In this document: piece after piece, positions 23,705 to 32,072 of the stretch | How positions within the stretch are numbered: the first letter of the stretch is position 1 | Layout: each line of letters opens with the position of its first letter | From: Leptothrix discophora | GTDB lineage: Bacteria > Pseudomonadota > Gammaproteobacteria > Burkholderiales > Burkholderiaceae_C | NCBI RefSeq assembly: GCF_030705305.1 | Contig: NZ_JAUZEE010000007.1 | Span: 124,001-188,000, forward strand | Length of the DNA stretch: 64,000 bases | Reading direction: 5' to 3' | The notes under the pieces: generated by a model | Databases searched by the model: none | What the model saw: the letters and a program-made list of their open reading frames with translations, nothing else | Told to the model about the DNA's origin: nothing | Program-made: the position numbers and the translations under genes

Positions 23705-24019
23705 GGGAGCCTCCTGTGGCTGGGCAGAGGTTGAGGGATGCTGCACTGCGACATGCAGGTTCCATTCCGGCGGCACGCTTGCATCCGGACACGCCCTTGA
23801 AACAGGCCGCTGACACCTCGGACGCGGGCATGAACGTGGCCTGTACCGCCGTCACGACCGGCAACACTCCTTCGCCGCCGTTGCAAGTCCCAGCCCCCAG
23901 GTGGGGCCGTGACACGCCACGATCGGGCCTCGAACGCGAAAAACCTCACACAAATCGCCACCCCGTCGCCGCACGGGCCACGCGGTGCGAGGACCACGGA
24001 CCGACCCGGAGGGAAGCTG
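23705..24019. other. Divergent intergenic region, 315 bases
   Basis: Space between the divergent cupin and receiver-like genes. It is somewhat AT-richer around 23935-23965 (GAAAAACCTCACACAAATCG), a likely promoter zone for the rightward gene, and contains GGAGGGAAGC as the ribosome site of that gene. I see no RNA gene, repeat or coding frame with proper codon use here. Confidence 0.5.
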
Positions 24020-24523
24020 ATGAACGCCTTGATCCTGAGCCACCAGAAGACCCTGCTGCCGCTGCTGCAGGACGCCCTGAACCCGATGTCCGCGATGGCT
24101 CGGGTGCGCCGCAGCGGCGCGGCCCCGCTGGACGCCGGGGAGCAGGCGCGCCAGCAACCGCCCGACCTGATCTTTGTCGACCTGGCCTGGTGCGGGATCT
24201 CGGCGGCGCCGGCGCTGATGCGCGAGCTGCGCCGGACCGTCCAGCGCGCCCCGCTGGTGCTGCTGGTGGACCGGCCCGAGGAGGTCACGCTGGCCCAGCT
24301 GGCCCGGGTCCACGCCGACCTCTACATCGGCAAGTCGGCCGCACCGCGGGTGATGCGGCGATCGCTGCAGCGCTGGTTCACGCCCACCGGCGACCTGGTC
24401 GAGCCGCCCTGCCCGCGCTCGGTCGCCGACAGCATCCCGGTGCCGGACCTGCCGACGATCGAGCAGCTGCTGCCGGCGCTGGCCCGCAGCGCGGCGGCGA
24501 GCGTCAGCCACGCGACACATTGA
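24020..24523 (+). CDS. Receiver-like protein with degenerate active site
   Basis: 167-residue protein with the pattern of a response-regulator receiver domain (about 1-120) and a Pro-rich, variable tail. A candidate phospho-acceptor Asp lies in DLIFVDLAWCG and the conserved Lys in LYIGKSAAP. The acidic pair after the first strand is replaced by Ser-His (ALILSHQK), and the Thr/Ser switch position appears to be Val (LVLLVDRP). Phosphorylation is therefore doubtful and it may act as a constitutive or protein-binding pseudo-receiver. Start ATG 24020 follows GGAGGGAAGCTG. No kinase is adjacent. Confidence 0.75.
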   Translation: MNALILSHQKTLLPLLQDALNPMSAMARVRRSGAAPLDAGEQARQQPPDLIFVDLAWCGISAAPALMRELRRTVQRAPLVLLVDRPEEVTLAQLARVHADLYIGKSAAPRVMRRSLQRWFTPTGDLVEPPCPRSVADSIPVPDLPTIEQLLPALARSAAASVSHATH

Positions 24524-24593
24524 TCGGCCGGGCACGGCGATCATCCCGGTCCCCTGCTCCCTGGGAGACCGCCTTGAGACACCCACGCCCTGC

Positions 24594-24616
24594 CCGCGCC
24601 GGCCCGTCCGGCGCGG
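24594..24616 (+). terminator. GC-rich hairpin downstream of the receiver-like gene
   Basis: Perfect 9-bp inverted repeat CCGCGCCGG/CCGGCGCGG (24594-24602 with 24608-24616) with a 5-base loop, 71 bases after the receiver-like stop and 9 bases before the next start codon. It has no T-tract, so it is a weak or factor-dependent terminator candidate, or a structure that covers the ribosome site of the following gene. Confidence 0.45.
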
Positions 24617-24625
24617 CCCGCTGAG

Positions 24626-25339
24626 ATGGGCCGCCTGCACCTGGTCCGGCACGGCCAGGCCAGCTTCGGCGCCGACGACTACGACCGCCTCAGCCCGCTC
24701 GGCTGGCAGCAGTGCCGCCGCCTCGGCGCCTGGTGGCGTGCGCGCGGCCTGCGCTTCGATGCGGTGCTGTGCGGCACGCTGCGGCGCCAGCGCGAGTCGC
24801 TCGCGGCCATCGCCGAGGGGCTGGATCAGCCACTCGACGCGCTGCCGGTCGAACACCGGCCAGGGCTGGACGAATACGACAGCGACGCGCTGATCGCCGC
24901 GCTGCTGGCGGCCCACGCCGCCGAAGGCCGGCCGGTGACGCCGCCGCCGCTGGACACGCCGGAGGGCTACCGCCAGCATTTCCGGCTGCTGCGCGAGGCC
25001 CTGCAGCGCTGGTTCGACGGCACGCTGGCAGCGCCCGGCCTGATGCCGCATGCGCAGTGGCGCGCCGGCATCCTCGCGGCGCTGGACCATGTGCAGCAGG
25101 CCCATGCCGGCGGCGAGGTGCTGCTGGTCAGCAGCGGCGGGCCGATCGCGACAGCGGTCGGCCACGTGCTGGGCGTGCCGGCGGCCGGCGTGATCGAGCT
25201 GAACCTGCGCATCCGCAACAGCGCCGTCAGCGAGCTGGCGACACACCCGCGCGGCCACCGGCTGCTGGCCTTCAACGGCGTGGCCCACCTGGACGACCCG
25301 ACCGATCCGGCACTGGCCGGGGCGATCACCTACGCCTGA
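24626..25339 (+). CDS. Histidine-phosphatase-superfamily protein lacking the second catalytic His
   Basis: 237-residue protein of the phosphoglycerate-mutase-like fold. The N-terminal RHG motif with the nucleophilic His is intact (LHLVRHGQASFG). The second catalytic motif, normally SHGG, reads VSSGGPIATAVGH, so a Ser replaces the conserved His. FDAVLCGTLRRQRES is the equivalent of the SxLxRxxQT region. Either another residue (for example the His in AVGHVLG) substitutes or activity is low. Substrate unknown. It is convergent with the GGDEF-EAL gene, with the 12-bp minisatellite between them. Confidence 0.82.
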   Translation: MGRLHLVRHGQASFGADDYDRLSPLGWQQCRRLGAWWRARGLRFDAVLCGTLRRQRESLAAIAEGLDQPLDALPVEHRPGLDEYDSDALIAALLAAHAAEGRPVTPPPLDTPEGYRQHFRLLREALQRWFDGTLAAPGLMPHAQWRAGILAALDHVQQAHAGGEVLLVSSGGPIATAVGHVLGVPAAGVIELNLRIRNSAVSELATHPRGHRLLAFNGVAHLDDPTDPALAGAITYA

Positions 25340-25362
25340 GCCCGCCTCCGAGCCCACTGCCG

Positions 25363-25422
25363 CTGCCTCAGCCCCTGCCTCAGCCCCTGCCTCAGCCCCT
25401 GCCTCAGCCCCTGCCTCAGCCC
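25363..25422. repeat. Five perfect copies of a 12-bp tandem repeat
   Basis: CTGCCTCAGCCC repeated five times without error (25363-25374, 25375-25386, 25387-25398, 25399-25410, 25411-25422), preceded by a diverged version (GAGCCCACTGCCG). It lies between convergent genes, and the last unit contains the stop codon (25416-25418) of the GGDEF-EAL gene on the minus strand. Copy number could vary by slippage without changing either protein. Confidence 0.95.
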
Positions 25423-28385
25423 CGGACCAGCGGCTCGGTCGCCGCGAGCGCCGCTGCCGACGCCTCGGGCGGCACCTCCAGCAGGCGCAGCAGCAGCGCC
25501 GCCAGCGGCTCGGGCCGGTGCAGCAGGTGGCCCTGGGCCCAGGTCACGCCCAGGCAGCGCAGCTCATCGAGCGTGGCCGGGTGCTCGACGAACTCGGCCA
25601 CGGTCGGCACGCCGATCACGCTGGCGACGTCGCAGAAGCTGCGCACGGCGGCCAGGTCCAGCGGGTCGGTGCCCAGGCCGCGGATGAACTGGCCGTCGAT
25701 CTTGAGGAAGTCCACCGGCAACGACTTCAGGTAGCCGAAGGACGAGGCCCCGGCGCCGAAGTCGTCCAGCGCGACCCGCACGCCGCGCTGGCGCAGCTCG
25801 GTCACGAAGGCCGCCGCGTCGTGCGGTCGGGTGATCGCGGCGGTCTCGGTGATCTCCAGGCAGAGGTGGCGGGCCAGCGCCGGATCGGCGTCGACCAGCT
25901 CCAGCGCGAGGCGGTGGAAGGCCCGGTCGCTGACCGACTGGCCCGACACGTTCACCGCCAGCAGGTCGTCGGCCTGCAGCCAGGGTCGCAGCCGGCCCAG
26001 CAGCGCCAGCACGCGGCGCAGCACCCAGCGGTCGATCCGGCCGGCGCGGTGGAAACGCTCGGCCGCGGGCAGGAAGGCACCCGGCGCGATCAGGCCGCCA
26101 CGGCCATCGGCCATGCGCAGCAGCACCTCGGCATGCAGTGGGGCTCGCCCGGGCGGCGCCGCGTCGTCGTCGCCCTCGCGCCCGCCCACCGGCACGATGC
26201 GCTGGGCATGCAGCACCAGCGTGTGCTCGGGCAGCGCGTGGTCCTCCAGCGCGGCGTCGATGCGGGCGGCCCACTGGGCCTCGCCGCGCAGGGTCTGCAG
26301 GTGCTGCTCGTGGTCGTCGGACATGTGGACCCGGTTGCGGCCGGCGGCCTTGGCGCTCATGCAGGCGCTGTCGGCCGCCTGCATCAGGCCGGCGGTGTCG
26401 CGCCAGCGCGCGTCCAGCCCAACCAGGCCGATGCTCGCGCCGATGCGGAAGCGGCGCTCGCCGTGCACGAAGCGGAACTCGTCCATCTGGTCGCAGACCT
26501 GCTGGGCCAGCCGCTGGGCCTGGTCGGGCGGGCAGTGTTCGAGGATGACCGCGAACTCGTCGCCACCGAGCCGCGCCAGCGTGTCGCGGCCGCGCACGGT
26601 GCGTTGCAGCAGGCCGGCAACCTGGCGCAGCAGCTGGTCGCCGGCGGCATGGCCGGAGCTGTCGTTGACGAGCTTGAACTCGTCCAGGTCGATGAACATC
26701 AGCGCATGCTGGCAGCCGGTGTCGTGGCACTGGCCCAGCGCGCGCTGCAGGCGCTCCTCGAACTCGCTGCGGTTGACCAGGCCGGTCAACGCATCGTGGG
26801 TGGCGCGGTAGTTCATCTCGCTGGCCATGCGGCGCTGCGCGGTGACGTCGCGGAAGACCAGCACCACGCCGATCAGCCGGCCGTCGATGCCACGCATCGG
26901 CGAGGCCGCATGCTCGACGCCGAACTCGTGCCCGTCCTGCGCCAGCAGCAGCCCGTGCGGCACCAGCGGCACGGCGCGGCCATCGGCCAGGCACTGCAGC
27001 ACGGGGTTGTCCAGCGCGGCGCGGCTGCGTTCGTGGACGAGCTGGAAGACCCGTTCGACCGGCTGGCCCAGCGCCTGCACGCGCGACCAGCCGGTCAGCG
27101 ATTCGGCCACCGGGTTGAGGTCGTCGATGCGGCCCAACGCGTCGGTCGTGATGACCGCGTCGGCGATGGCGTGCAGGGCCACATGCAGGCGCTCATGCTC
27201 GGCCTCCAGGCCGCGCGCCAGGCGCAGGCGCTCGGTGACGTCCTCGACCACCGCCATCGAGCGCAGCGGGCGGCCCTCGGCATCGCGTTCGAGCACGCTG
27301 GACAGCCGCACGTCGATCACGCTGCCGTCGCGCCGCACCATCTGGTAGGCGACATCCCGGTTGCGTCCTTCGCGGAAGAAGGCCGGCAGCACCTGTTCGA
27401 GCGCATGGCGGCGCGAGGCCGGCGTCATGAAGTCGACCGAGCGGCGGCCGATCACCTCGTCGCGCCGGTAGCCGAGGTGCTCCAGCCAGGCGTCGCTGAC
27501 GCTCAGCAGCCGGCCCTCGCCGTCGATCGACTGCAGCATCGCCGGGGTGCGGTCGTAGAGCGCGCGGAACTGGGCCTCGCGGTCGGCCAGCGCGCGCTGC
27601 AGGCGCAGCCGGTCGCCGATGTCGCGCGCCAGCTTGGACACGCCGACGATGCGGCCGGCCGCGTCGCGGATCGGGCTGAGCGTGACGGCCACGTGCAGGT
27701 ACCGGCCATCGGCATGGCGACGCTCGGTCTCATGGCCCCGCACCGCCTCGCCGGCCCGCACGCGGGCCAGCAGGTCGTTCTCCTCGTCGATGCGCTCGGG
27801 CGGCACCAGCATCAGGATGGAGCGGCCGAGCACCTCGTCGGCGGCATGGCCGAACAAGGCGGTGGCCGCGGCGTTCCAGCTGGTGATGGTGCCGGTCAGC
27901 GTCTTGGAGACGATCGCGTCGGCCGATGACTCGACCACCGCCGCCAGCCGCGCCAGCGCCTCGCGGCCGCGCACCTCGTCGGTAATGTCGCGGCCGACCG
28001 AATGCAGCCATTCGACGCGGCCGTCCGGCGCACGCAGCGCGCGGTTGGTCCACGAGACCCAGCGCACCTCGCCGTCGTGCTGGACGATGCGGTTCTCGCT
28101 GCGCTCGGTGCGGCCGTCGGCCAGCACGGCGGCGAGCCGCTCGCGCACCGTCGCGCGATCCTGCGGCGGCACCTGGTCGAGCAGGCAGTGGCCGACCAGC
28201 GCCTCGCGCGGCAGGCCGTAGAGCGCCGCATAGGACGGGTTGACGTAGCCGCGCACCAGGTCACCGGGCCGCGCCAGCGAGATCGCCTCGGCCTGGTCCT
28301 CCACGATCGCGCGCCAGCGCGCCAGCTCGACCGGATCGGTCGTCTCGGCGGACAGGTCGAAGGACGGGCGGAAGACGGGTGGCAC
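25416..28385 (-). CDS. Multi-PAS GGDEF-EAL protein (c-di-GMP synthesis/degradation)
   Basis: Soluble sensor enzyme of about 989 residues. Reading order: four PAS/PAC-like modules (roughly 20-140, 145-265, 270-390, 395-525; e.g. DAIVSKTLTGTITSWNAAA and AMLQSIDGEGRLLSVSDAW), then GGDEF (about 535-700) with intact LARLGGDEFAVIL, then EAL (about 725-975). In the EAL domain the signature reads EVLLR, and the metal/catalytic motifs NVSGQS, LEITETAAI, DDFGAG, FLKIDGQFI and the late VAEFVE are present, so both activities look possible. No membrane segment seen. The start is uncertain: GTG 28385 gives VPPVFRPSFD; the frame stays open to 28625 but without a convincing start. Confidence 0.88.
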   Translation of the reverse strand: MPPVFRPSFDLSAETTDPVELARWRAIVEDQAEAISLARPGDLVRGYVNPSYAALYGLPREALVGHCLLDQVPPQDRATVRERLAAVLADGRTERSENRIVQHDGEVRWVSWTNRALRAPDGRVEWLHSVGRDITDEVRGREALARLAAVVESSADAIVSKTLTGTITSWNAAATALFGHAADEVLGRSILMLVPPERIDEENDLLARVRAGEAVRGHETERRHADGRYLHVAVTLSPIRDAAGRIVGVSKLARDIGDRLRLQRALADREAQFRALYDRTPAMLQSIDGEGRLLSVSDAWLEHLGYRRDEVIGRRSVDFMTPASRRHALEQVLPAFFREGRNRDVAYQMVRRDGSVIDVRLSSVLERDAEGRPLRSMAVVEDVTERLRLARGLEAEHERLHVALHAIADAVITTDALGRIDDLNPVAESLTGWSRVQALGQPVERVFQLVHERSRAALDNPVLQCLADGRAVPLVPHGLLLAQDGHEFGVEHAASPMRGIDGRLIGVVLVFRDVTAQRRMASEMNYRATHDALTGLVNRSEFEERLQRALGQCHDTGCQHALMFIDLDEFKLVNDSSGHAAGDQLLRQVAGLLQRTVRGRDTLARLGGDEFAVILEHCPPDQAQRLAQQVCDQMDEFRFVHGERRFRIGASIGLVGLDARWRDTAGLMQAADSACMSAKAAGRNRVHMSDDHEQHLQTLRGEAQWAARIDAALEDHALPEHTLVLHAQRIVPVGGREGDDDAAPPGRAPLHAEVLLRMADGRGGLIAPGAFLPAAERFHRAGRIDRWVLRRVLALLGRLRPWLQADDLLAVNVSGQSVSDRAFHRLALELVDADPALARHLCLEITETAAITRPHDAAAFVTELRQRGVRVALDDFGAGASSFGYLKSLPVDFLKIDGQFIRGLGTDPLDLAAVRSFCDVASVIGVPTVAEFVEHPATLDELRCLGVTWAQGHLLHRPEPLAALLLRLLEVPPEASAAALAATEPLVRG

Positions 28386-28623
28386 GGCGGCAGCGGCGAG
28401 GGGTCGGTCCGGCCGATCGGCGCGGGCGGAAAGGAATGTAGTCAGCCGGCAGGCCCTTGGCGCGGCAGGCCGTTGAATCGTTTGCAAGCCGACACAATTC
28501 CACGGTCTTCCAAGGCCCTCATCACCGTTCCCCGCCCGGCCGCGTGCTGGCCGGCCCGCCACCGCCCCGTCGACGCGGTGCCGTGGTGACCAGGGCCGTG
28601 ACGGGCCGCCTACGATCGTCGCC

Positions 28624-29514
28624 ATGAACCCTCCGAACCTTCGTTACCTGATCGGCGTGGACGGCGGCGGCACCGCCACGCGGGCCCGCCTGCACGCTGC
28701 CGACGGCCGCCTGCTGGGCGACGGCGCGGCCGGTCCCTCGGCGCTGGGCCAGGGCGTCGCGCAGGCCTGGCGCCACATCGGCGAGGCGGTCGACGCCGCC
28801 TTCTCGGCCGCCGGCCTGGTGTCCGCGCCGATCGGCGACTGCGCGCTCGGCCTGGGCCTGTCGGGCGCGGAGAACCCCGGCTGGGTCGCGGACTTCCACG
28901 CCGCCAACCCGGGCTGGGCACGCGTCGCGCTGGCCAGCGACGGCGCGGCGGCGGTGCTGGGCGCGCATGCCGGCGGTGCGGGCGCGCTGCTGGCGCTGGG
29001 CACCGGCAGCATCGGCGTGGCCCGTCATGCCGACGGCTCGCACCAGATGGTCAGCGGTTGGGGCTGGCAGATCGGTGACGAGGCCGGCGGGGCCTGGTTC
29101 GGCCAGCAGGCGGTCCGGCTGGCGCAGCGCGCGATGGACGGCCGGGCGCCGGCGGGCGCGCTGGCGCAGGCGGTCTGGCAGCACGGCGGCGCGAGCCGGG
29201 CCGAGCTGCTCGACTGGTGCGCCGCCGCCGGCCAGGGCGGCTACGCGGCGCTGGCACCGCTGGTGCTGGACCACGAGGCGATCGATCCGGCCGCCGCCGC
29301 ACTGGTCGCCCAGGCCGTCGACGACGCCCGCGCCATCGTGCGGGCGATGGACCCGGACGGCGTGCTGGCGCTGGCCATCACCGGCAGCCTCGGCCGCCAG
29401 CTGGCCGCGCGCATCGTCGCCGGCCTGCCGCACCGCCAGGTCGATCCGGCCGGCGATGCCTGCGACGGCGCGCTGCACCTGATCCGCCAGGCGCTGCGGG
29501 GGGAGGTCCGATGA
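28624..29514 (+). CDS. BadF/BcrA-type ATPase, probable N-acetylglucosamine kinase
   Basis: ASKHA-fold kinase of 296 residues. The phosphate-1 motif is YLIGVDGGGTATRARL, phosphate-2 is GALLALGTGSIGVA, and GWGWQIGDEAGGAWFGQQA is the conserved stretch of eukaryote-like GlcNAc kinases/BadF-BcrA ATPases. Its gene overlaps nagA by four bases, which strongly supports phosphorylation of N-acetylglucosamine or glucosamine to feed NagA. The alternative reading, a reductase activator, is unlikely because the Fe-S cysteines of that group are absent. Confidence 0.88.
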   Translation: MNPPNLRYLIGVDGGGTATRARLHAADGRLLGDGAAGPSALGQGVAQAWRHIGEAVDAAFSAAGLVSAPIGDCALGLGLSGAENPGWVADFHAANPGWARVALASDGAAAVLGAHAGGAGALLALGTGSIGVARHADGSHQMVSGWGWQIGDEAGGAWFGQQAVRLAQRAMDGRAPAGALAQAVWQHGGASRAELLDWCAAAGQGGYAALAPLVLDHEAIDPAAAALVAQAVDDARAIVRAMDPDGVLALAITGSLGRQLAARIVAGLPHRQVDPAGDACDGALHLIRQALRGEVR

Positions 29515-30656
29515 ACACGGCGACGAAGCCCGCGCCGAACACGCGCAGCGGTCGCCTTGACGGCGACATCCTGACCCCCACCGGGCTCCTGCGCGGCACG
29601 ATCACCTGGCGCGACGGCCGCATCGCGTCGCTCGCCGGCCAGCCGGTCGATGCACCCGGCGGCGACGCGCCGCTGCTGCTGCCCGGCTTCATCGACCTGC
29701 ACGTGCACGGCGGCGGCGGCCATGACGTGATGGACGGCGCGGAGCATCCGGAGGCCGCCGCCGAGGTCGCGCGCTGCCACGTCCGCCACGGCACCACCGC
29801 GATGCTGGCCACGACGATGACCGCGCCGATGGACGAGATCCGCGCCGCGCTGGTCGCGCTCGCGCCGCACGTGCGCCAGCGCCCGGCCGGCAGCGCCCGC
29901 ATCCTGGGGGTCCACCTGGAAGGCCCGTACATCAACCCCGGCCGGCTCGGCGCACAACCCGCCTTCGCCCGCGCGCTGACGCTGGCCGAGGTGCACGAGC
30001 TGCACGCGCTGGCCCCGCTGGTGACGATCACGCTGGCGCCGGAGGTCGACGGCCACCTGGACCTGATCGCCGCGCTGCGCGAGGCCGGCCACCGCGTCCA
30101 GCTCGGCCACAGCAACGCCCGCTACGAGGACGGCGTGGCCGCGCTGCGCTGCGGTGCGGTCAGCTTCACGCACCTGTTCAACGCGATGAGCGCGCTGCAC
30201 CACCGCGAGCCCGGCCTGGTCGGTGCGGCCCTGGCGCATGCCCGCTATGCCGAGATCATCCCGGACCTGCTGCACGTCCACCCCGGCGCGATCCATGCGG
30301 CGCGGCGTGCCATCCCCGGCCTGTACTGCGTCAGCGACGCCACCGCCGCCACCGGCATGCCGGACGGCGACTACCGGCTCGGCCGCCACACCGTGCGCAA
30401 GTGCGAAGGCGGCGTGCGGCTGGCCGACGGCACGCTGGCCGGCAGCGCGCTGACGCTGGACCAGGCGCTGCGCAACCTCGTCGCCATCGGCCTGCCGCTG
30501 GCCGAGGCCTCGATGCGCGTCTCGACCCACGCGGCCGACCTGATCGGCCGGCCCGACCTGGGCCGGCTGGCCGTCGGCGCCTGCGCCGACCTGGTCGTGC
30601 TCGACCCCCGGCACCTGACGATCCAGCAGGTGCTGGTCGATGGCGCCCCACCTTGA
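29511..30656 (+). CDS. nagA: N-acetylglucosamine-6-phosphate deacetylase
   Basis: Amidohydrolase-fold enzyme (381 residues) removing acetate from GlcNAc-6-phosphate to give glucosamine-6-phosphate. Seen: FIDLHVHGGGGHDVMDG (first His pair region), the metal Glu in GVHLEGPYINP, the metal His in LGHSNARYE and THLFNAMSALHHREPG, and the catalytic Asp in YCVSDATAATGMPDG. Start ATG 29511 overlaps the kinase stop (ATGA). nagB, a transporter and a regulator are not adjacent; the following TRAP system lies 181 bases downstream and may or may not serve the same pathway. Confidence 0.94.
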   Translation: MNTATKPAPNTRSGRLDGDILTPTGLLRGTITWRDGRIASLAGQPVDAPGGDAPLLLPGFIDLHVHGGGGHDVMDGAEHPEAAAEVARCHVRHGTTAMLATTMTAPMDEIRAALVALAPHVRQRPAGSARILGVHLEGPYINPGRLGAQPAFARALTLAEVHELHALAPLVTITLAPEVDGHLDLIAALREAGHRVQLGHSNARYEDGVAALRCGAVSFTHLFNAMSALHHREPGLVGAALAHARYAEIIPDLLHVHPGAIHAARRAIPGLYCVSDATAATGMPDGDYRLGRHTVRKCEGGVRLADGTLAGSALTLDQALRNLVAIGLPLAEASMRVSTHAADLIGRPDLGRLAVGACADLVVLDPRHLTIQQVLVDGAPP

Positions 30657-30837
30657 ACGACCGGGGCCGCGACAGCCTGACGCAAGGCGGGTGATCCTCG
30701 CTAGGGTATCTCTGAGATTTTTCTTCAGGGCGCGTGCCTCTAGCATCGGGCTTCATGCTCGACGGCCCCTTGTCCAGGACATACCCGGACACGAAGACCG
30801 CACATCGACCCCAGGATCGATCCACAGGAGACCCGCC

Positions 30838-31953
30838 ATGACCCAAAGTGCACAACCCCGCCGCCGCTTCCTCCGCAACGCATCGGCCTCGGCCCTCGGC
30901 GCCGGCGCCCTGGCCGCGCCGATGGTGTCGCGCGCGCAGACCACCACGCTGCGCTTCCAGAGCACCTGGCCGGCCAAGGACATCTTCCATGAGTACGCAA
31001 ACGACTTCGCCAAGAAGGTGAACGACATGGCCGGTGGCCGCCTCAAGATCGAGGTGCTGCCCTCGGGCTCGGTCGTGCCGGCCTTCCAACTGCTCGACGC
31101 GGTCAACAAGGGCACGCTCGACGGCGGCCACGGCGTCGTCGCCTATCACTACGGCAAGCAGTCGGCGCTGGCGCTGTGGGGCTCGGGCCCTGCCTTCGGC
31201 ATGGACCCGAACATGGTGCTCGCCTGGCACAACTACGGCGGCGGCAAGGCGCTGCTCGAAGAGATCTACAAGTCCATCAACATGGACGTGATCTCCTACC
31301 TGTACGGCCCGATGCCCACGCAGCCGCTGGGCTGGTTCAAGAAGCCGGTGGCCAAGGTGGCCGACATGAAGGGCCTGAAGTTCCGCACCGTCGGCCTGGC
31401 GGTCGACGTGTTCACCGAGCTCGGCACCGCCGTCAACCCGCTGCCCGGCGGCGAGATCGTGCCGGCGCTGGACCGTGGCCTGATCGACGCGGCCGAGTTC
31501 AACAACGCCACGTCCGACCGCATCCTCGGCTTCCCCGACGTCACCAAGAACTGCATGCTGCAGAGCTTCCACCAGAGCGGCGAGCAGTTCGAGATCCTGT
31601 TCAACAAAGGCAAGTACGAGGGCCTGCCGGCCGAGCTGCGCGCCATCATCGACTACGCCGTGCAGGCCTCCAGCGCCGACATGAGCTGGAAGGCGATCCA
31701 GCGCAACTCGCAGGACTACCTCGAACTGAAGAAGTCCGGCATCAAGTTCTACAAGACGCCCGACGCCATCCTCAAGGCCCAGCTCGACGCCTGGGACAAG
31801 GTGATCGAGAAGAAGGGTGCCGAGAACCCGCTGTTCAAGAAGGTGCTGGAAAGCCAGAAGACCTTCGCACAGCGCGCCGGCCAATGGCAGAACGACTACA
31901 TGGTCGACTTCAAGATGGCCTGGAACCGCTACTTCGGCGCCAAGAAGGCCTGA
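30838..31953 (+). CDS. TRAP transporter periplasmic binding protein (DctP family)
   Basis: 371-residue DctP-family binding protein of a TRAP transporter. The N-terminus carries a twin-arginine signal: RRRFLRNASASALGAGALA ending near SRAQ. This favours Tat export of a folded protein. The mature chain resembles the TakP/mannitol-chloroaromatic group (LRFQSTWPAKDIFHEYANDF; GGEIVPALDRGLIDAAEFNN contains the conserved region shaping the carboxylate site). The likely ligand is an organic or keto acid. Strong ribosome site (ACAGGAGA) before ATG 30838. A stem-loop separates it from the membrane subunits. Confidence 0.92.
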   Translation: MTQSAQPRRRFLRNASASALGAGALAAPMVSRAQTTTLRFQSTWPAKDIFHEYANDFAKKVNDMAGGRLKIEVLPSGSVVPAFQLLDAVNKGTLDGGHGVVAYHYGKQSALALWGSGPAFGMDPNMVLAWHNYGGGKALLEEIYKSINMDVISYLYGPMPTQPLGWFKKPVAKVADMKGLKFRTVGLAVDVFTELGTAVNPLPGGEIVPALDRGLIDAAEFNNATSDRILGFPDVTKNCMLQSFHQSGEQFEILFNKGKYEGLPAELRAIIDYAVQASSADMSWKAIQRNSQDYLELKKSGIKFYKTPDAILKAQLDAWDKVIEKKGAENPLFKKVLESQKTFAQRAGQWQNDYMVDFKMAWNRYFGAKKA

Positions 31954-31998
31954 GGTCCGCGCGGCATCCGTGCCGCAGGACCCTGAACTGAAAGAGAT

Positions 31999-32027
31999 GC
32001 AATCGCCTGCCCCGTGCAGGCGATTGC
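31999..32027 (+). promoter_or_regulatory. Perfect 12-bp stem-loop between TRAP binding protein and permease genes
   Basis: Inverted repeat GCAATCGCCTGC/GCAGGCGATTGC (31999-32010 with 32016-32027), loop CCCGT, in the 119-base gap after the dctP-type gene. There is no T-tract, so rather than a full terminator it probably protects the 3' end of the binding-protein message or reduces read-through, giving more binding protein than permease. Confidence 0.7.
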
Positions 32028-32072
32028 CTGTGAGCCCCGACCGACGGGGCCGATTACCGAGGGGTGTCACGC

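Noticed and set aside
25430-27929. Plus-strand frames across the GGDEF-EAL gene
   Set aside because: Mirror translations rich in His/Gln/Val; the minus strand shows intact GGDEF and EAL motifs.
28386-28625. N-terminal 80 residues of the GGDEF-EAL frame
   Set aside because: No conserved sequence, overlaps the promoter of the divergent kinase gene, and contains AT-richer promoter-like DNA.
30708-30718. ATCTCTGAGAT palindrome followed by T-rich stretch after nagA
   Set aside because: The stem is only 5 bp, too weak for an intrinsic terminator; could be part of the promoter region of the TRAP operon.
30657-30837. Sigma-54 promoter for the TRAP operon
   Set aside because: I looked for a TGGC/TTGC pair with GG-GC spacing of 12 and found none with correct spacing.
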